Assembly: GCA_028706255.1 (NCBI GenBank)
Contig: JAQWBS010000009.1
Coordinates: 1 to 51,726, forward strand
Origin: Alphaproteobacteria bacterium
GTDB taxonomy: Bacteria > Pseudomonadota > Alphaproteobacteria > RF32 > CAG-239
Direction: 5' to 3'
DNA length: 51,726 nt
Positions within the stretch are counted from its first letter, which is position 1. Each line of letters starts with the position of its first letter. This document shows, piece after piece, positions 32,501 through 41,379 of this stretch. A model generated the notes under the pieces. The model was not told where the DNA came from and ran no database searches. It was given only the letters and a program-made list of their open reading frames with translations. Position numbers and translations under genes: made by a program.

Positions 32501-35175
32501 AGTGCTTTTTGACTTGTGAAGACACTACGTCCACCTTCAAGTTCAAACCCTTCAACGTTCAAAGCAAACTGATATGTGCCTCGTGAAAAGGCATTCAAAT
32601 CAACTTCAAAATCAGCTTCACCCTTTTTGCTTGTGGTCTCTTCTTCCAAGGTTTCATAATAACTTCTGCTCGTTCCCGTTTTTAATGGATCTTGGAAATT
32701 ATAACCTTTATATTCTGCAAATGAAAAACCTGTTGGTTGCAACGTGAATGTTGCCTTCACACGGTGTCCAATTGCAGGATTGCCATATAAATTTTGCAGT
32801 AAAGTTTTGCCTTTAATTTTCGATTCAATATACCAACCTTTTTTTTGAACATCTTGCAACGTGAGTTTGATTTTCATGGTATCAGGCATAAACTCTTCCA
32901 CACGAAACGCAACAGAATTCAGATATTTTTCATATCTTCCGCTCACATCATAAATGTTTAGACTATAATCACCAATTCTTGCAGAGGCTGGCACATTATA
33001 TTGATAATCTAACATACCAAATTCATTCACAACGACTGCCTTGGTGGCAACAACTTCCCCAGAAGGATTAACAACAGTTAATTTCAATGGGTATTTCGTT
33101 GGCGCGACCAAATCTTTATTGCGCAACATCACGCCAAAAGAAGCTTTTTCATTTGGACGATAAATGCCTCTATCGCTAAAGCCATAAGCCTTCATTTCAT
33201 TTGAAGAAGTGCTGTCATAAACACCACCAATATCAAATTTTGACAAGTCTAATTTACGGTCGCTGCGGTCAACAGGCATAAAGGATAAGTCCCCGCCTTG
33301 GCTCACAACATAAACCGTTGGTCTTTTTTCATCTCTAAAATCTGAATAGTCATGAATTTTTGCCATGCCAGACGCACTTGTATAAGCGGTTAACACAGGA
33401 ACGCCATTTAAGCCTAAGAGCTCAACTTTTGCCCCTTCAATTGGCCTGCCTTCAGCAAAACTTGAAACGAACACATCATGTGTCTTGTCTAAATTATCTT
33501 TGACCATCAAAGCTAAATCTGTAATCACAACCAATCTTTTTTCTTCAGAAGTCCAAGAACTTTGATGTTTTCCTTTAACAGTAACAAGGAACGTGCCTTT
33601 TTTGCTTTTGAAATATTCATTCAAATTAACGGAAGCATAATTCGTTTTTGCAGGGTGCTTCATATTAATTGGCAATTCTTTTCTGAAAATTTCAGAGATA
33701 TTATCTTCTGTGAAACTATAATTTCTGAAATATGGATTTGTGAAATCACCAGAAGTTTGACTGATGAGATGGTTTAAATCATTGCTTGCAATTCTTGCCA
33801 CTTCAACTTTAATGTTATCAACGCCTTGTGATGAAAGGGTGAGAGTCTTATCACCTTTAAGAGAAAGAATTGAGCCTTGGAAAGCAATGTTCGCAGACAT
33901 TGGATAATTTGATGAAGAAGTATATTTTATTTCATCATCTGAGAACAAAAACCCATCAACAGAAGACAATCCTTTTTTAATGCGAGTGATGACACAAGCA
34001 TTTCTTTTGACAATATCATATTTGAACATATGTGTTTTTGAAGAATCTGTTGAAAGCGCTTCCACTTCAAGCTTCTTAACATTTTTAATTTCTGTTGGAT
34101 AAGTGACTTTAGAAAGCTTAGAAGAAATATTGTAGCAACCTGTGTCATAAGTGTAAAACTCAACATATTCAGCAAGTTCTTTTGCCTCAACTGCGGTTGA
34201 AAAATTAACAAACATCACTTGTTCAGGTTCATTGTTTTTCAACTCATTTCTAATGATTTGGCTATTAAAAGAATTGAGTTTGAAAAAAGTTTTTGAACTT
34301 GGAATTTTGACTTTTGTTTTCAAATCACTTTTAAGTTTTTCTTGATTATAAGCATTTTTAATGCCTGAAATTTGGATTTCAGCAAAATCTTCTTCTTGCT
34401 TAATTTTAACTGGGGCAGAAAGTACATGTAAAACTGTGTCTTTTTCTTTTAACTTATAAGTAAATTCATAATTATCTCCGCCATAAGTTTTGATTTTGAT
34501 TACTTTATCCAAGTTGTCAGTGGCAATTGGGTAATTGAACTTGAAGCTTGCAACCACTTGCTTAACCTTAATATCTCTTGGATCTTCATAAAACTCAGAG
34601 CTTACTGTTCTGCCTGAAAAAGTTGGAGAACTTATTGAAAATTCTCTGGCAGATTTTTCAACATCAACAGAATCACTAAAAATTTCATTACTTAATTTAA
34701 CTTTATATTCTGTGTTTGGAATCCAGTCTTTGGCTGGTGTAAAGGTCAAGTTCTGACTATCTGTCCAACGCCAAGTTCCACTAATGTCAGGGTGAATACG
34801 AATCCCACTCTCAACAACTTTATAAATCTTTTCAAGATGTGCAACTGGATATGGATAATATATTTTGGCATAGCCTGGAATGATTTGATTTCCTGAGACA
34901 TATGAATCATCAGGATTATAAAGATAAATATTTGAAACGGTCGTTTTTTCGGCTGTTTCAGAAACAGAATAACCTTTATCTCTTAAGAGATAAGCCAAAA
35001 CACTCATCAATAAAACAACAAACAAAACAAAGAAAGCAATTGATTTCTTTTTGTTCGCTTTCACATAATCTTTTCCAGAAGTAAAAACCTTCTTAAAGCT
35101 TACTTTATTGAATTTGCTTTTCAATTTTACAACAATTGACTTAATGCTATTTTTTATCTTATCAAATTTTGCCAT
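29509..35175 (-). CDS. Bacterial alpha-2-macroglobulin family protease-trap protein
   Basis: A large (1,888 aa) envelope protein that traps attacking proteases through a thioester. The ATG at 35175 has GGAGA 8 bases upstream. A basic cytoplasmic stretch and one membrane segment (about residues 50-68 of the frame) anchor it; no lipobox is seen, unlike the E. coli lipoprotein form. Many MG-type beta domains follow, and the thioester motif CTEQ is intact (HACTEQTISKIYPAMD). The bait region is not obvious. It is translated together with PBP1C, consistent with a role in guarding the wall when it is breached. Confidence 0.92.
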   Translation of the reverse strand: MAKFDKIKNSIKSIVVKLKSKFNKVSFKKVFTSGKDYVKANKKKSIAFFVLFVVLLMSVLAYLLRDKGYSVSETAEKTTVSNIYLYNPDDSYVSGNQIIPGYAKIYYPYPVAHLEKIYKVVESGIRIHPDISGTWRWTDSQNLTFTPAKDWIPNTEYKVKLSNEIFSDSVDVEKSAREFSISSPTFSGRTVSSEFYEDPRDIKVKQVVASFKFNYPIATDNLDKVIKIKTYGGDNYEFTYKLKEKDTVLHVLSAPVKIKQEEDFAEIQISGIKNAYNQEKLKSDLKTKVKIPSSKTFFKLNSFNSQIIRNELKNNEPEQVMFVNFSTAVEAKELAEYVEFYTYDTGCYNISSKLSKVTYPTEIKNVKKLEVEALSTDSSKTHMFKYDIVKRNACVITRIKKGLSSVDGFLFSDDEIKYTSSSNYPMSANIAFQGSILSLKGDKTLTLSSQGVDNIKVEVARIASNDLNHLISQTSGDFTNPYFRNYSFTEDNISEIFRKELPINMKHPAKTNYASVNLNEYFKSKKGTFLVTVKGKHQSSWTSEEKRLVVITDLALMVKDNLDKTHDVFVSSFAEGRPIEGAKVELLGLNGVPVLTAYTSASGMAKIHDYSDFRDEKRPTVYVVSQGGDLSFMPVDRSDRKLDLSKFDIGGVYDSTSSNEMKAYGFSDRGIYRPNEKASFGVMLRNKDLVAPTKYPLKLTVVNPSGEVVATKAVVVNEFGMLDYQYNVPASARIGDYSLNIYDVSGRYEKYLNSVAFRVEEFMPDTMKIKLTLQDVQKKGWYIESKIKGKTLLQNLYGNPAIGHRVKATFTLQPTGFSFAEYKGYNFQDPLKTGTSRSYYETLEEETTSKKGEADFEVDLNAFSRGTYQFALNVEGFELEGGRSVFTSQKALVSPAKYLVGYKADGGLRNIAKNTERNINFLAIDNTLNKIAKENLTLKVVQIKYVPSLVEMENGTFKYMQIAKEETLSENKVSIPATGNKYEVNTETSGQFYLLLEDEAGEVVSKVSYDIAGGENTNFMLDRDAALKVTLNKKQYNNGEMISMKIISPYEGYGLITIERDSVYAYKWFKTSSKVTTEDIRLPNTVEGNAYVNVSFVRDSNSREIFMPPLAYAVEAFEINKDKRDIKIELEMPEKVKPGEDLVVKYKAAKSGKVIVYGVNQGILQVAKYQLPNPLSEFIKKKALRVQSSQIMDLIMPDMRLLQLNKATGGDIEYSSEELQKQVNPFARKQEEVVAFWSGVIDVTTENQEYVYRVPSIFNGQIKVMAVAVSESAMGSVSADTYVRGDFALTPNGPFNVSPHDEFEVGTSIANLVEGSGKNYEVKVTLNASNGLEVLGETTQTLKIDENGEKSVRYKIRALPELGGHSLVYTVEAANESDKHFEMSYHIGVRPASPYVTSLSMGQEPKQLTLKNFVTPMYDEYRRQEAFASTSPLVLSEGLIAFLDKFPHACTEQTISKIYPAMDIFFKYPDLVKGIDIYGLYDDALAKLMERQKSGGGFAAWSGGWSSVDKEASLYAFDFLTFAKEKNFDVPTGMYNKVTTYAKSVAGETPSGLNDSKVAYAIFLLTQKGEVTTNYLINLEKYYEELAEASQEKWKDKLKRLTKSKEEWKGSLSAAYMAASYKMLKNDTKARGLIGDYDFDKNSDLDNARYITVMSKFFAEDLAEIDAKAVKSLLKPLKAARFNTSLSANSLLALSSYKFDKKADKKIEFVDKPASYETFARTIFSEADKTLTIKSPQAFFYVLSEQGFEKESAKKAKSNFLELSKEFLNEKGNTVSKANVGDELTVRIRFKTTGNKDYVNDVAIVDLIAGCFEVVSNSIETDASLDYKEEREDRALIYLSANSQVQEITYKVKVIAKGKFVVPATYAEALYDTDVRANTKNSTFTVEE

Positions 35176-35247
35176 AACCAATCTCTCCACATTAAAATCT
35201 TTGCGAGATTGTAGCAGTTCTCAACTTCCAAGAAAATAGATTTAAAC

Positions 35248-35448
35248 CTAACTTTCGTTAGTATCCGTTTCGAACGAATTTAGGGCTTCTTCCATCTCAT
35301 CAATTTGCACATCATCAAGCTCGACCACAGGAATTGTATATTTTTCACCGAACCAATTTCCTAAGTCGATATCAGCACATCTTTTGGAACAAAAAGGTTT
35401 ATATTTTGCGTCTTTTTGTTCTTTATGACAAATCGGGCATTTACTCAT
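35248..35448 (-). CDS. yacG: DNA gyrase inhibitor YacG (zinc-ribbon)
   Basis: A 66-residue protein with a Cx2Cx12Cx3C zinc site (Cys4, Cys7, Cys20, Cys24) followed by RCADIDLGNWFGEKYTIP, the YacG signature. Family members inhibit gyrase by binding GyrB. The acidic tail is typical. Its start abuts the end of the RNase gene (shared base), so it belongs to the maf-rng-yacG unit. Confidence 0.9.
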   Translation of the reverse strand: MSKCPICHKEQKDAKYKPFCSKRCADIDLGNWFGEKYTIPVVELDDVQIDEMEEALNSFETDTNES

Positions 35449-36614
35449 TAGTCACAAACTCTTCCCGTTCCCTGACAACATTCACATTCTGTTGTGAGCA
35501 AATCTCTTAAACTTGGGCGTCGGCGACTGCGTAAAATCTCAACATTTCCAGCACGACTTAGTCCTACTAAATAGCCCATATTAGAATCTTTTTGCATTTC
35601 TTCTGCCAAAACATCTAACACAGGTTTGATATATTTATAGTCTGAAGAGCCAGCGAAATCGATGATAATTTTTCCTGAAAGATTGCGAAGGCGAATTTGT
35701 TTTGCAATTTCTGTTGCTGCTTCAGAGTTCAAACGAGCAATTGAGCCATTGCCACGGTCATCCCCACTATCCACATCAATCGCCACACAAGCTCTCGTTT
35801 CTTCAATGGTGATACGTCCACCATTTTTGAGCTTCACTTCTTTCATCAAGGCATCATTAATTGCTTCTTCAAGACCATATTCTTCAAATGGTTCAGCTTG
35901 ATATTCAATTTCAAACTTATCGCCAAAAAGCTCAATCAACTCTTTTTCAACATTGTGAGAATTAACAACAATTCTTCTCAAACTCTTCTTATAAGTTTCA
36001 ATATATGAATAGAGCACATTTCCCTTAGAATAAAGCAAGCTTGGCGCTTTATCTTTTTTAGCTTTATTGCGGATTTCTTCATAAACTTTTCTGAGTTCAA
36101 CCATTTCTTCTTTCAGAACTTCTAAAGAAACCTCAACACTTGATGTTCTTAAAACCCAGCCTTCTTGACCTGTGGTATTTTCAACAACAAATTGCTTATA
36201 GTCATTTGCATTTTCATGCTCTTTGATTTTAGAAGAGAGAAAAACCCCCATAGAATATGGGCAATAAACCAAGTTCGTGCCAGCAAGCTTAATGCCACGA
36301 GCAACTTTTGCTCCTTTCTCTTCACGAGCTTCTTGAAGCACTTGCACAATAAGACTTTGACCTTCGGTTAGGTTTTTTTCTTCAACACCTTGCTCTTCCA
36401 AGTTTAAGAAAGCATCTTTGTCATCTTTAATGTCAACAAAAAAGCCTGTCTTTCCATTAGCCAAATCTAATTTGTGCGTGATTTTTCCAAGAAAAACATC
36501 TCCTTCAGAAACTTTATTACTATCATTAAACTCAAGTTCACGCAAATCGCCTTCAACTAACAAAGCAATTGCAGAAAGAGAATCTCTTTTCTCAAAAACC
36601 AAAGTATCAATCAT
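35448..36614 (-). CDS. rng: Ribonuclease E/G family endonuclease
   Basis: A 388-residue RNase G-type protein without an RNase E C-terminal scaffold. An S1-like N-terminal domain (VFLGKITHKLDLANGKTGFFVDI) is followed by the catalytic DNase-I-like region with AIDVDSGD and KIIIDFAG, whose Asp residues bind the metal. It ends with Zn-link cysteines CECC and GTGRVC. It is shorter than E. coli RNase G (489 aa), as is common for alphaproteobacterial members. It sits one base after maf. Confidence 0.88.
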   Translation of the reverse strand: MIDTLVFEKRDSLSAIALLVEGDLRELEFNDSNKVSEGDVFLGKITHKLDLANGKTGFFVDIKDDKDAFLNLEEQGVEEKNLTEGQSLIVQVLQEAREEKGAKVARGIKLAGTNLVYCPYSMGVFLSSKIKEHENANDYKQFVVENTTGQEGWVLRTSSVEVSLEVLKEEMVELRKVYEEIRNKAKKDKAPSLLYSKGNVLYSYIETYKKSLRRIVVNSHNVEKELIELFGDKFEIEYQAEPFEEYGLEEAINDALMKEVKLKNGGRITIEETRACVAIDVDSGDDRGNGSIARLNSEAATEIAKQIRLRNLSGKIIIDFAGSSDYKYIKPVLDVLAEEMQKDSNMGYLVGLSRAGNVEILRSRRRPSLRDLLTTECECCQGTGRVCD

Positions 36615-37187
36615 TTATTTTACTCCCACACCAATTAACATATTTCTGGCTTCAAACAACGGCAAGCCTACAATTGAGGAATGCGACCCAATAATTTTTT
36701 TAACAAAGGCAGCCATCGTGCCTTCAATTTTATATCCGCAACAGCCAACCCATTCTTTCGTGGCAACATATTCAGCAATTTCTTGAACTGAAATTGTTTT
36801 GGTTACCACGCGGGTTGACACAACTTTAACAGATTTCTTACCCTTTTTATCAATCACACAAACAGCGGTGATAACCTGATGCGCTTTACCAGAAAGGAGT
36901 TTCATCACAGCCGTTTGTTCTTCATCGTTTTGAGATTTGTGTAAAATTTTTCTGCCAACAGCAACAATCGTATCACTTCCTAAAACAACTTCATCAACAT
37001 TTTGTTGCCAGACTTTTTCAGCTTTTTCAATTGCCATCCGCTTCACATAAGCCGTTGGTTTTTCACCTTTCTTTTCGCTCTCGTCAATATCTGCTCCCTC
37101 AATTTTTTTTGGAGGAAAGCCAATTTGAATTAAGAGTTGCTTTCTTTGTGGTGAACCCGAAGCTAATATGAAGTCTTTTACTGGCAT
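36615..37187 (-). CDS. maf: Maf family nucleotide pyrophosphatase
   Basis: House-cleaning enzyme that hydrolyses non-canonical (or dTTP/UTP-type) nucleoside triphosphates. Seen motifs are LASGSPQRKQLL near the N-terminus, DIDESEKKGEKPTAYVKRMA and VVLGSDTIVA. Length (190 aa) is normal. Its stop is adjacent to the start of the RNase gene, and dksA precedes it, a standard alphaproteobacterial string. Confidence 0.93.
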   Translation of the reverse strand: MPVKDFILASGSPQRKQLLIQIGFPPKKIEGADIDESEKKGEKPTAYVKRMAIEKAEKVWQQNVDEVVLGSDTIVAVGRKILHKSQNDEEQTAVMKLLSGKAHQVITAVCVIDKKGKKSVKVVSTRVVTKTISVQEIAEYVATKEWVGCCGYKIEGTMAAFVKKIIGSHSSIVGLPLFEARNMLIGVGVK

Positions 37188-37192
37188 AGTTT

Positions 37193-37627
37193 TTATATTT
37201 TCATAACCTCATCGTCATAAGTTTTTTCCATTCTTTCATGGCGTTCTTGTGCTTCCAAAGAAAGGGTTGCAACAGGTCTTGCTTCAAGACGTGCTAAGCC
37301 AATTGGTTCGCCAGTGTCTTCACAAAAACCATATTCACCATCTTCAATTCTTTTCAAAGCAGAATTAATTTTTGAAATAAGCTTTCTAGCTCTGTCTCTG
37401 GTTCTGAGTTCCAAAGATTTATCTGTTTCAACAGAAGCTCTATCATTCGGATCAGGTTGATTCAAGCCACCCTGACGCAAGTCTTCCAAAGTGTCTTTAG
37501 ATTGATTAATCAAAGACTTCTTCCAGTTTTCCAATTTCTGACGAAAATATTCTAACTGAGTGTCATTCATATATTCTTCATCTTCCGTGGGAATATAATC
37601 TGGTGGAAGAATAATTATTGCGCTCAT
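37193..37627 (-). CDS. dksA: RNA-polymerase-binding transcription factor DksA
   Basis: Works with ppGpp at rRNA and other promoters. A long coiled coil (residues ~20-100) contains DPNDRASVETDKSLELRTRDR, whose tip Asp residues enter the polymerase channel. The C-terminal zinc-finger position has only one Cys (GFCEDTGEPIG...TLSLEAQ), so it does not bind zinc in the classical way. Cys-poor DksA is normal in alphaproteobacteria. GGAG precedes the ATG. Confidence 0.93.
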   Translation of the reverse strand: MSAIIILPPDYIPTEDEEYMNDTQLEYFRQKLENWKKSLINQSKDTLEDLRQGGLNQPDPNDRASVETDKSLELRTRDRARKLISKINSALKRIEDGEYGFCEDTGEPIGLARLEARPVATLSLEAQERHERMEKTYDDEVMKI

Positions 37628-37723
37628 GACTTTCTCCTTAAAAAAATACTAAGTTAATAAAATGATTTATGAAAAAATAAACATTTAACGCCTTAACTGC
37701 AAGCAAAAAAATGACTTATCACA

Positions 37724-38140
37724 CTATTTCATTAACTTCGCCAGTTCAACTTCAACTCTTAATTCTATTTCTTCAACAATTATCTTTAATTTTTCATCTT
37801 CAGAAGTGATTTTTTGTTCTTTCACAAAGCGAGAAATTTCAACAAGTTTATCCATTGAAATATAACCGTCTAACAAAGCATTTCTGATACTTTCTAGTTT
37901 TTCCAATAGCCCATTTGCTCTTTTGAGGAGCTTTTTCTTTTTCTCTTGTTCTTCTTCATCCCCAACCATTTGTGCAGCAAAGATAGCTTCATTCACAGAA
38001 AAGTTTGTTTTAGAAGTCACGTTCACGCGTTCATTTTTACCAACATTATTCAAATAGGCAGAAAAATTTTCCCCATCTTTTGCTTTCTTAACTTTCGAAC
38101 TTGAAAGTTCATTTGCTTTATTGACTTCTTTTACAAACAT
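37724..38140 (-). CDS. FliX-like flagellar assembly regulator
   Basis: A small helical protein. Its last ~40 residues (KIIVEEIELRVEVELAKL) match the FliX C-terminal signature, and the middle LLEKLESIRNALLDGYIS also fits. In Caulobacter, FliX controls the sigma-54 activator FlbD during flagellar assembly. Here there is no neighbouring flagellar gene; dksA lies 96 bases downstream and a prepilin gene 7 bases upstream. It may be a remnant of a flagellar locus or have a new role. Confidence 0.72.
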   Translation of the reverse strand: MFVKEVNKANELSSSKVKKAKDGENFSAYLNNVGKNERVNVTSKTNFSVNEAIFAAQMVGDEEEQEKKKKLLKRANGLLEKLESIRNALLDGYISMDKLVEISRFVKEQKITSEDEKLKIIVEEIELRVEVELAKLMK

Positions 38141-38147
38141 TTTTCAC

Positions 38148-38711
38148 CTATTCAAATGTCAACTCAACTTTGTTTGCTGTTCCAGTGCAAGATTTTGCTG
38201 CTTCAGTAAGGGTGAGAGGCAAGGTATTATCTGATTTATTTTTTTCCCAAGCATATTTTTTCGTTGCCCCACCACTTGAAGAAGCAATTCCAACAGAAAG
38301 CAATGGGGTTGTGTCATCTACACGCCAATCAATGACCGAAATTTCCAAACAAGCTGTTTTACTTAGCCCCATCAACGCAATGGTATAGCTTGCGCTTGTT
38401 CCTGTAACTTCCATCTTCCCACTGAAAGCATGAACGAACCCATCATCTGTGGTCATATCAGAAGGGATAACCTTATCTTTTTTCAAATTAGCATTAGAAA
38501 TTTTTGCATAGCTCCCATCGGCAAGATATCTGGCAGTGATATTTTTCTTAACTGTGTGGATTTGCTGAACGAACTTACTAATCTTATATTTACCCATTGC
38601 ACCATTAACTGCCCCAATTAGTGTAATTGATACCATAGAAATAAGGGAGAGATACAAAATTGTTTCAAGCATCGTTCTACCTTGATTATTATTTTTATAT
38701 TTATTTTTCAT
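38148..38711 (-). CDS. Type IV prepilin-like protein
   Basis: A basic leader with cleavage site Gly11 followed by RTMLE gives the required Glu at mature position 5 (Glu16). A hydrophobic helix (ETILYLSLISMVSITLIG) continues into an alpha/beta globular domain with two Cys (SKTACLE, AAKSCTG), placed as a likely disulphide. The size and end ('LTEAAKSC') resemble PilS-type class IVb pilins. No other pilus gene is in the window, so a prepilin peptidase and assembly machine must be elsewhere. It is likely cotranscribed with the FliX-like gene. Confidence 0.7.
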   Translation of the reverse strand: MKNKYKNNNQGRTMLETILYLSLISMVSITLIGAVNGAMGKYKISKFVQQIHTVKKNITARYLADGSYAKISNANLKKDKVIPSDMTTDDGFVHAFSGKMEVTGTSASYTIALMGLSKTACLEISVIDWRVDDTTPLLSVGIASSSGGATKKYAWEKNKSDNTLPLTLTEAAKSCTGTANKVELTFE

Positions 38712-38904
38712 AAGATTGTCCTATAATGCTTCTCAAAATTTACTACCGAAAAGCATAACATCAATTCGTTATCAAAACAATAATATTATGCTTTTATCCA
38801 TTTGCGATAATTATTTTTTTATGATGTGTTTTCTTTAAAAACTAAAAATTGCAATTATATTAATTTTTGTTAACTTAGGATTTTAACTTTTAAGGAGTAA
38901 TAAT

Positions 38905-39474
38905 ATGAAGAATACTATTGGTGCTTTGATGGTTGCGGTTTCAGCAATTGCTTTGTCTACAACGGCTGAAGCAAAAGAAATTAATATTCATGATTTCAAA
39001 CCTTATGTAGGTTTTGACTATGCCTACACAACAACTTCCGTCAAAAACGTGGCAAGACCATATTACAATTCAGGAAAACTCAGTGTTGGTACGGATTATA
39101 GCCAATATTTCGGCACTGAATTATTTTTCCAATATTCAGATAAATACAAAAAAAGCGGTTATAGCAACAGATTCCAAGCATATGGTTTGGACTTGTATGG
39201 TTATCTCCCTATTAAGCTTGAAACTTTGGGTCTTCACACAAACTTCAGCTTGATTGGTACAGGTGGTTTTGGTTTTTATACCCTCACCTCAAAAACACAT
39301 ATCACTTCCAAAGAACATGACCATGGATATGGCTTCCGCCTCGGTACAGGTATTCAATATGACATCAACGAACAAGTTGCTGTTAGAGCCTTATTCCGTC
39401 AAATTCAAACAGATCAAATTGATCATGTGAACCATTTTGCAGAATATAGCTTGGGTGTGAAATATTCATTCTAA
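38905..39474 (+). CDS. Small outer-membrane beta-barrel protein (189 aa)
   Basis: A signal peptide ending TAEAKE is followed by about eight amphipathic strands with alternating aromatic residues (FKPYVGFDYAYTT, TELFFQYSDKY), ending in a terminal Phe (SLGVKYSF). It resembles OmpA/OmpW-like small porins (OMP_b-brl). AAGGAG precedes the ATG. It has its own terminator. Likely a small structural or adhesive barrel; substrate unknown. Confidence 0.8.
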   Translation: MKNTIGALMVAVSAIALSTTAEAKEINIHDFKPYVGFDYAYTTTSVKNVARPYYNSGKLSVGTDYSQYFGTELFFQYSDKYKKSGYSNRFQAYGLDLYGYLPIKLETLGLHTNFSLIGTGGFGFYTLTSKTHITSKEHDHGYGFRLGTGIQYDINEQVAVRALFRQIQTDQIDHVNHFAEYSLGVKYSF

Positions 39475-39494
39475 GTTGTAAGGCAGAAAATTTC

Positions 39495-39530
39495 AAAAGG
39501 AAGAGAATTTCTCTTCCTTTTTTGTTTTTT
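39495..39530. terminator. Terminator of the small beta-barrel gene
   Basis: AAAGGAAGAGAA pairs with TTCTCTTCCTTT (12 bp), followed by TTTTGTTTTTT. Confidence 0.9.
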
Positions 39531-39548
39531 TAATCCTATAAATGAAAT

Positions 39549-40712
39549 ATGAAAAATTTTGACGTTCTCATCATTGGTGCTGGAGCTTCCGGCTTTGCCT
39601 GTGCGCTTCAAGCCTTGAAGCGCCATAAAAAGGTTGCAATCTTAGACCACAACGCCTCACCTCTTAAAAAAGTTAAAATTTCAGGAGGCGGAAAGTGTAA
39701 TTTCACTAATCTAAACGCCAAACCTGAAAACTATGTTTGTGCTATAAAAAACTTCACAACCTTTGCATTGAAGACTTTTCCACCGCAAATCATTGTGGCG
39801 CTTCTGAAAAGACATGGCATTAAATTTTCTGAAAAAGAAAAAGGACAACTCTTTGCCCAATCTTCACAAGAAATTATTGATGTTTTGATGGAAGAAACTC
39901 AAAAGGCACAATTCTTCTTCAATTGCACAATTGAAAAAATTGAGAAACAAGACACGTCTTTCAAAATTCACACCTCCGATGAAATTTTTTCTGCAAAATC
40001 CTTAGTCATTGCCTGTGGTGGAATGTCTTATCAAAACATTGGCGCAAGCGATTTTGGTTATGTTCAAGCAAAAAATTTCGGACACAAGATTATCCCTTAT
40101 CGCCCTGCGCTTGTGCCATTTAATCTTGATAACGAACTTATGAAGAAAACAATTAAACTCAAAGGGATTGCACTTGACTGTCTTATCTCCACTGGAGAGC
40201 GTTCATTTCGCGGCAATGTGTTGTTTACCCATTTTGGCATTTCAGGTCCATCTGTTTTGCAATCTTCTCTTTATTGGGAGAAAAACCAACCTATCAATCT
40301 TAATTTTTTACCTGAATTTGACCTTCTCAACTTTCTTAAGGAACAACGAGATGTTGCAAAAAAGAAAAAGCTAAGCAACATTCTTCGCCAATTTTTCCCT
40401 GAAAGTTTTGTCGGCTTTTTAGTGGAAGATAAAGATGTCTTCATCTCAGAGGCAGCAAATAAAACCCTTCAAAAAATCGCCGAGATGGTTCATAACTTTA
40501 AAACTATACCAATTGGCACACAAGGATTCAAACTCGCGGAAGTGACTTGTGGCGGGGTTGACACGACAGAAATTGATAATCAAACTTTCGAAAGCAAAAA
40601 AGTTAAAGGCTTGTTTTTTGTTGGCGAAGTGTTAGATGTGACAGGACAACTTGGTGGATATAATCTGCAATGGGCATGGTCTAGCGGTTTTTGTGCTGGC
40701 GAAAATGTTTAA
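39549..40712 (+). CDS. HI0933/BaiN-family flavoprotein
   Basis: FAD-dependent oxidoreductase (387 aa). The N-terminal dinucleotide fold is VLIIGAGASGFACAL, and the family mark is KKVKISGGGKCNFTN. A second motif near residue 155 (LVIACGGMSYQNIGASDFGY) and the C-terminal FVGEVLDVTGQLGGYN complete it. Homologues in gut bacteria are sometimes called BaiN, a bile-acid-metabolism enzyme, but HI0933-family function in general is unclear; I do not claim bile-acid activity. It starts 75 bases after the beta-barrel gene's terminator. Confidence 0.88.
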   Translation: MKNFDVLIIGAGASGFACALQALKRHKKVAILDHNASPLKKVKISGGGKCNFTNLNAKPENYVCAIKNFTTFALKTFPPQIIVALLKRHGIKFSEKEKGQLFAQSSQEIIDVLMEETQKAQFFFNCTIEKIEKQDTSFKIHTSDEIFSAKSLVIACGGMSYQNIGASDFGYVQAKNFGHKIIPYRPALVPFNLDNELMKKTIKLKGIALDCLISTGERSFRGNVLFTHFGISGPSVLQSSLYWEKNQPINLNFLPEFDLLNFLKEQRDVAKKKKLSNILRQFFPESFVGFLVEDKDVFISEAANKTLQKIAEMVHNFKTIPIGTQGFKLAEVTCGGVDTTEIDNQTFESKKVKGLFFVGEVLDVTGQLGGYNLQWAWSSGFCAGENV

Positions 40713-40739
40713 TTTAATTTATTTTAGGAAACACTGAAT

Positions 40740-41285
40740 ATGAAAAAATTTCTTTTTATCCTTCTTATCCTTGCTGTTAGCGGATTTGGCGCTTATCATT
40801 TTATCTCTTTGAAACAGAAACAATCTCAAGAAGAACATTCCTCAGCGCAAGCTCTTCAAACAGAAGGAAAACAAGCGCCTGTTTACGTCAATGAAAATAA
40901 GTATGTTCCCAAAATTGATTATAATCGTGAAAAAAGAGCTTTCAATAAGCAAGATACAACTCAAAACTGTGAAAGTGATCCTGCTATTTGTGCAGTTGAT
41001 TTGGCAGTTAAATGTACCCTTAATCCCAAGCAAGCTTTTTGCGATAAAAAGCTTATGCCTCGCTTTATCTTTATGCAAGACCCGAGCTTAGGACGTCCGA
41101 CCTATATTCATTACAACGTTTTGAAAGTTCATCCTATTGATGCCTATACCATAGAAATTCAAACAGAAAGCACCTGCGACGGCGTTTGGTTTGGACTTTG
41201 CAATGGAAATATCATTTATGTTGCCAATAAAACAGATAATGTTTGGCGAATCAAAGAAATCTATGCGCTTGAAACCTACTATTAA
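40740..41285 (+). CDS. Hypothetical envelope protein with N-terminal membrane anchor (181 aa)
   Basis: A hydrophobic N-terminal segment (FLFILLILAVSGFGAYHF) precedes a charged linker. The soluble domain has six Cys, including CESDPAIC and CTLNPKQAFC, and CDGVWFGLC; pairs suggest disulphides and hence a periplasmic location. The C-terminal strand-rich part ends ALETYY. It follows the HI0933-family gene by 27 bases, so it may be in the same operon. No family recognised. Confidence 0.6.
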   Translation: MKKFLFILLILAVSGFGAYHFISLKQKQSQEEHSSAQALQTEGKQAPVYVNENKYVPKIDYNREKRAFNKQDTTQNCESDPAICAVDLAVKCTLNPKQAFCDKKLMPRFIFMQDPSLGRPTYIHYNVLKVHPIDAYTIEIQTESTCDGVWFGLCNGNIIYVANKTDNVWRIKEIYALETYY

Positions 41286-41379
41286 GCATAAAATAGACCC
41301 AAATTTCTATTGACTATCCCTTTGCCTTTTTGCTAAACTCATCTTTGGGCTATTACTAAAATTTTGTAAGGATTTTTAT

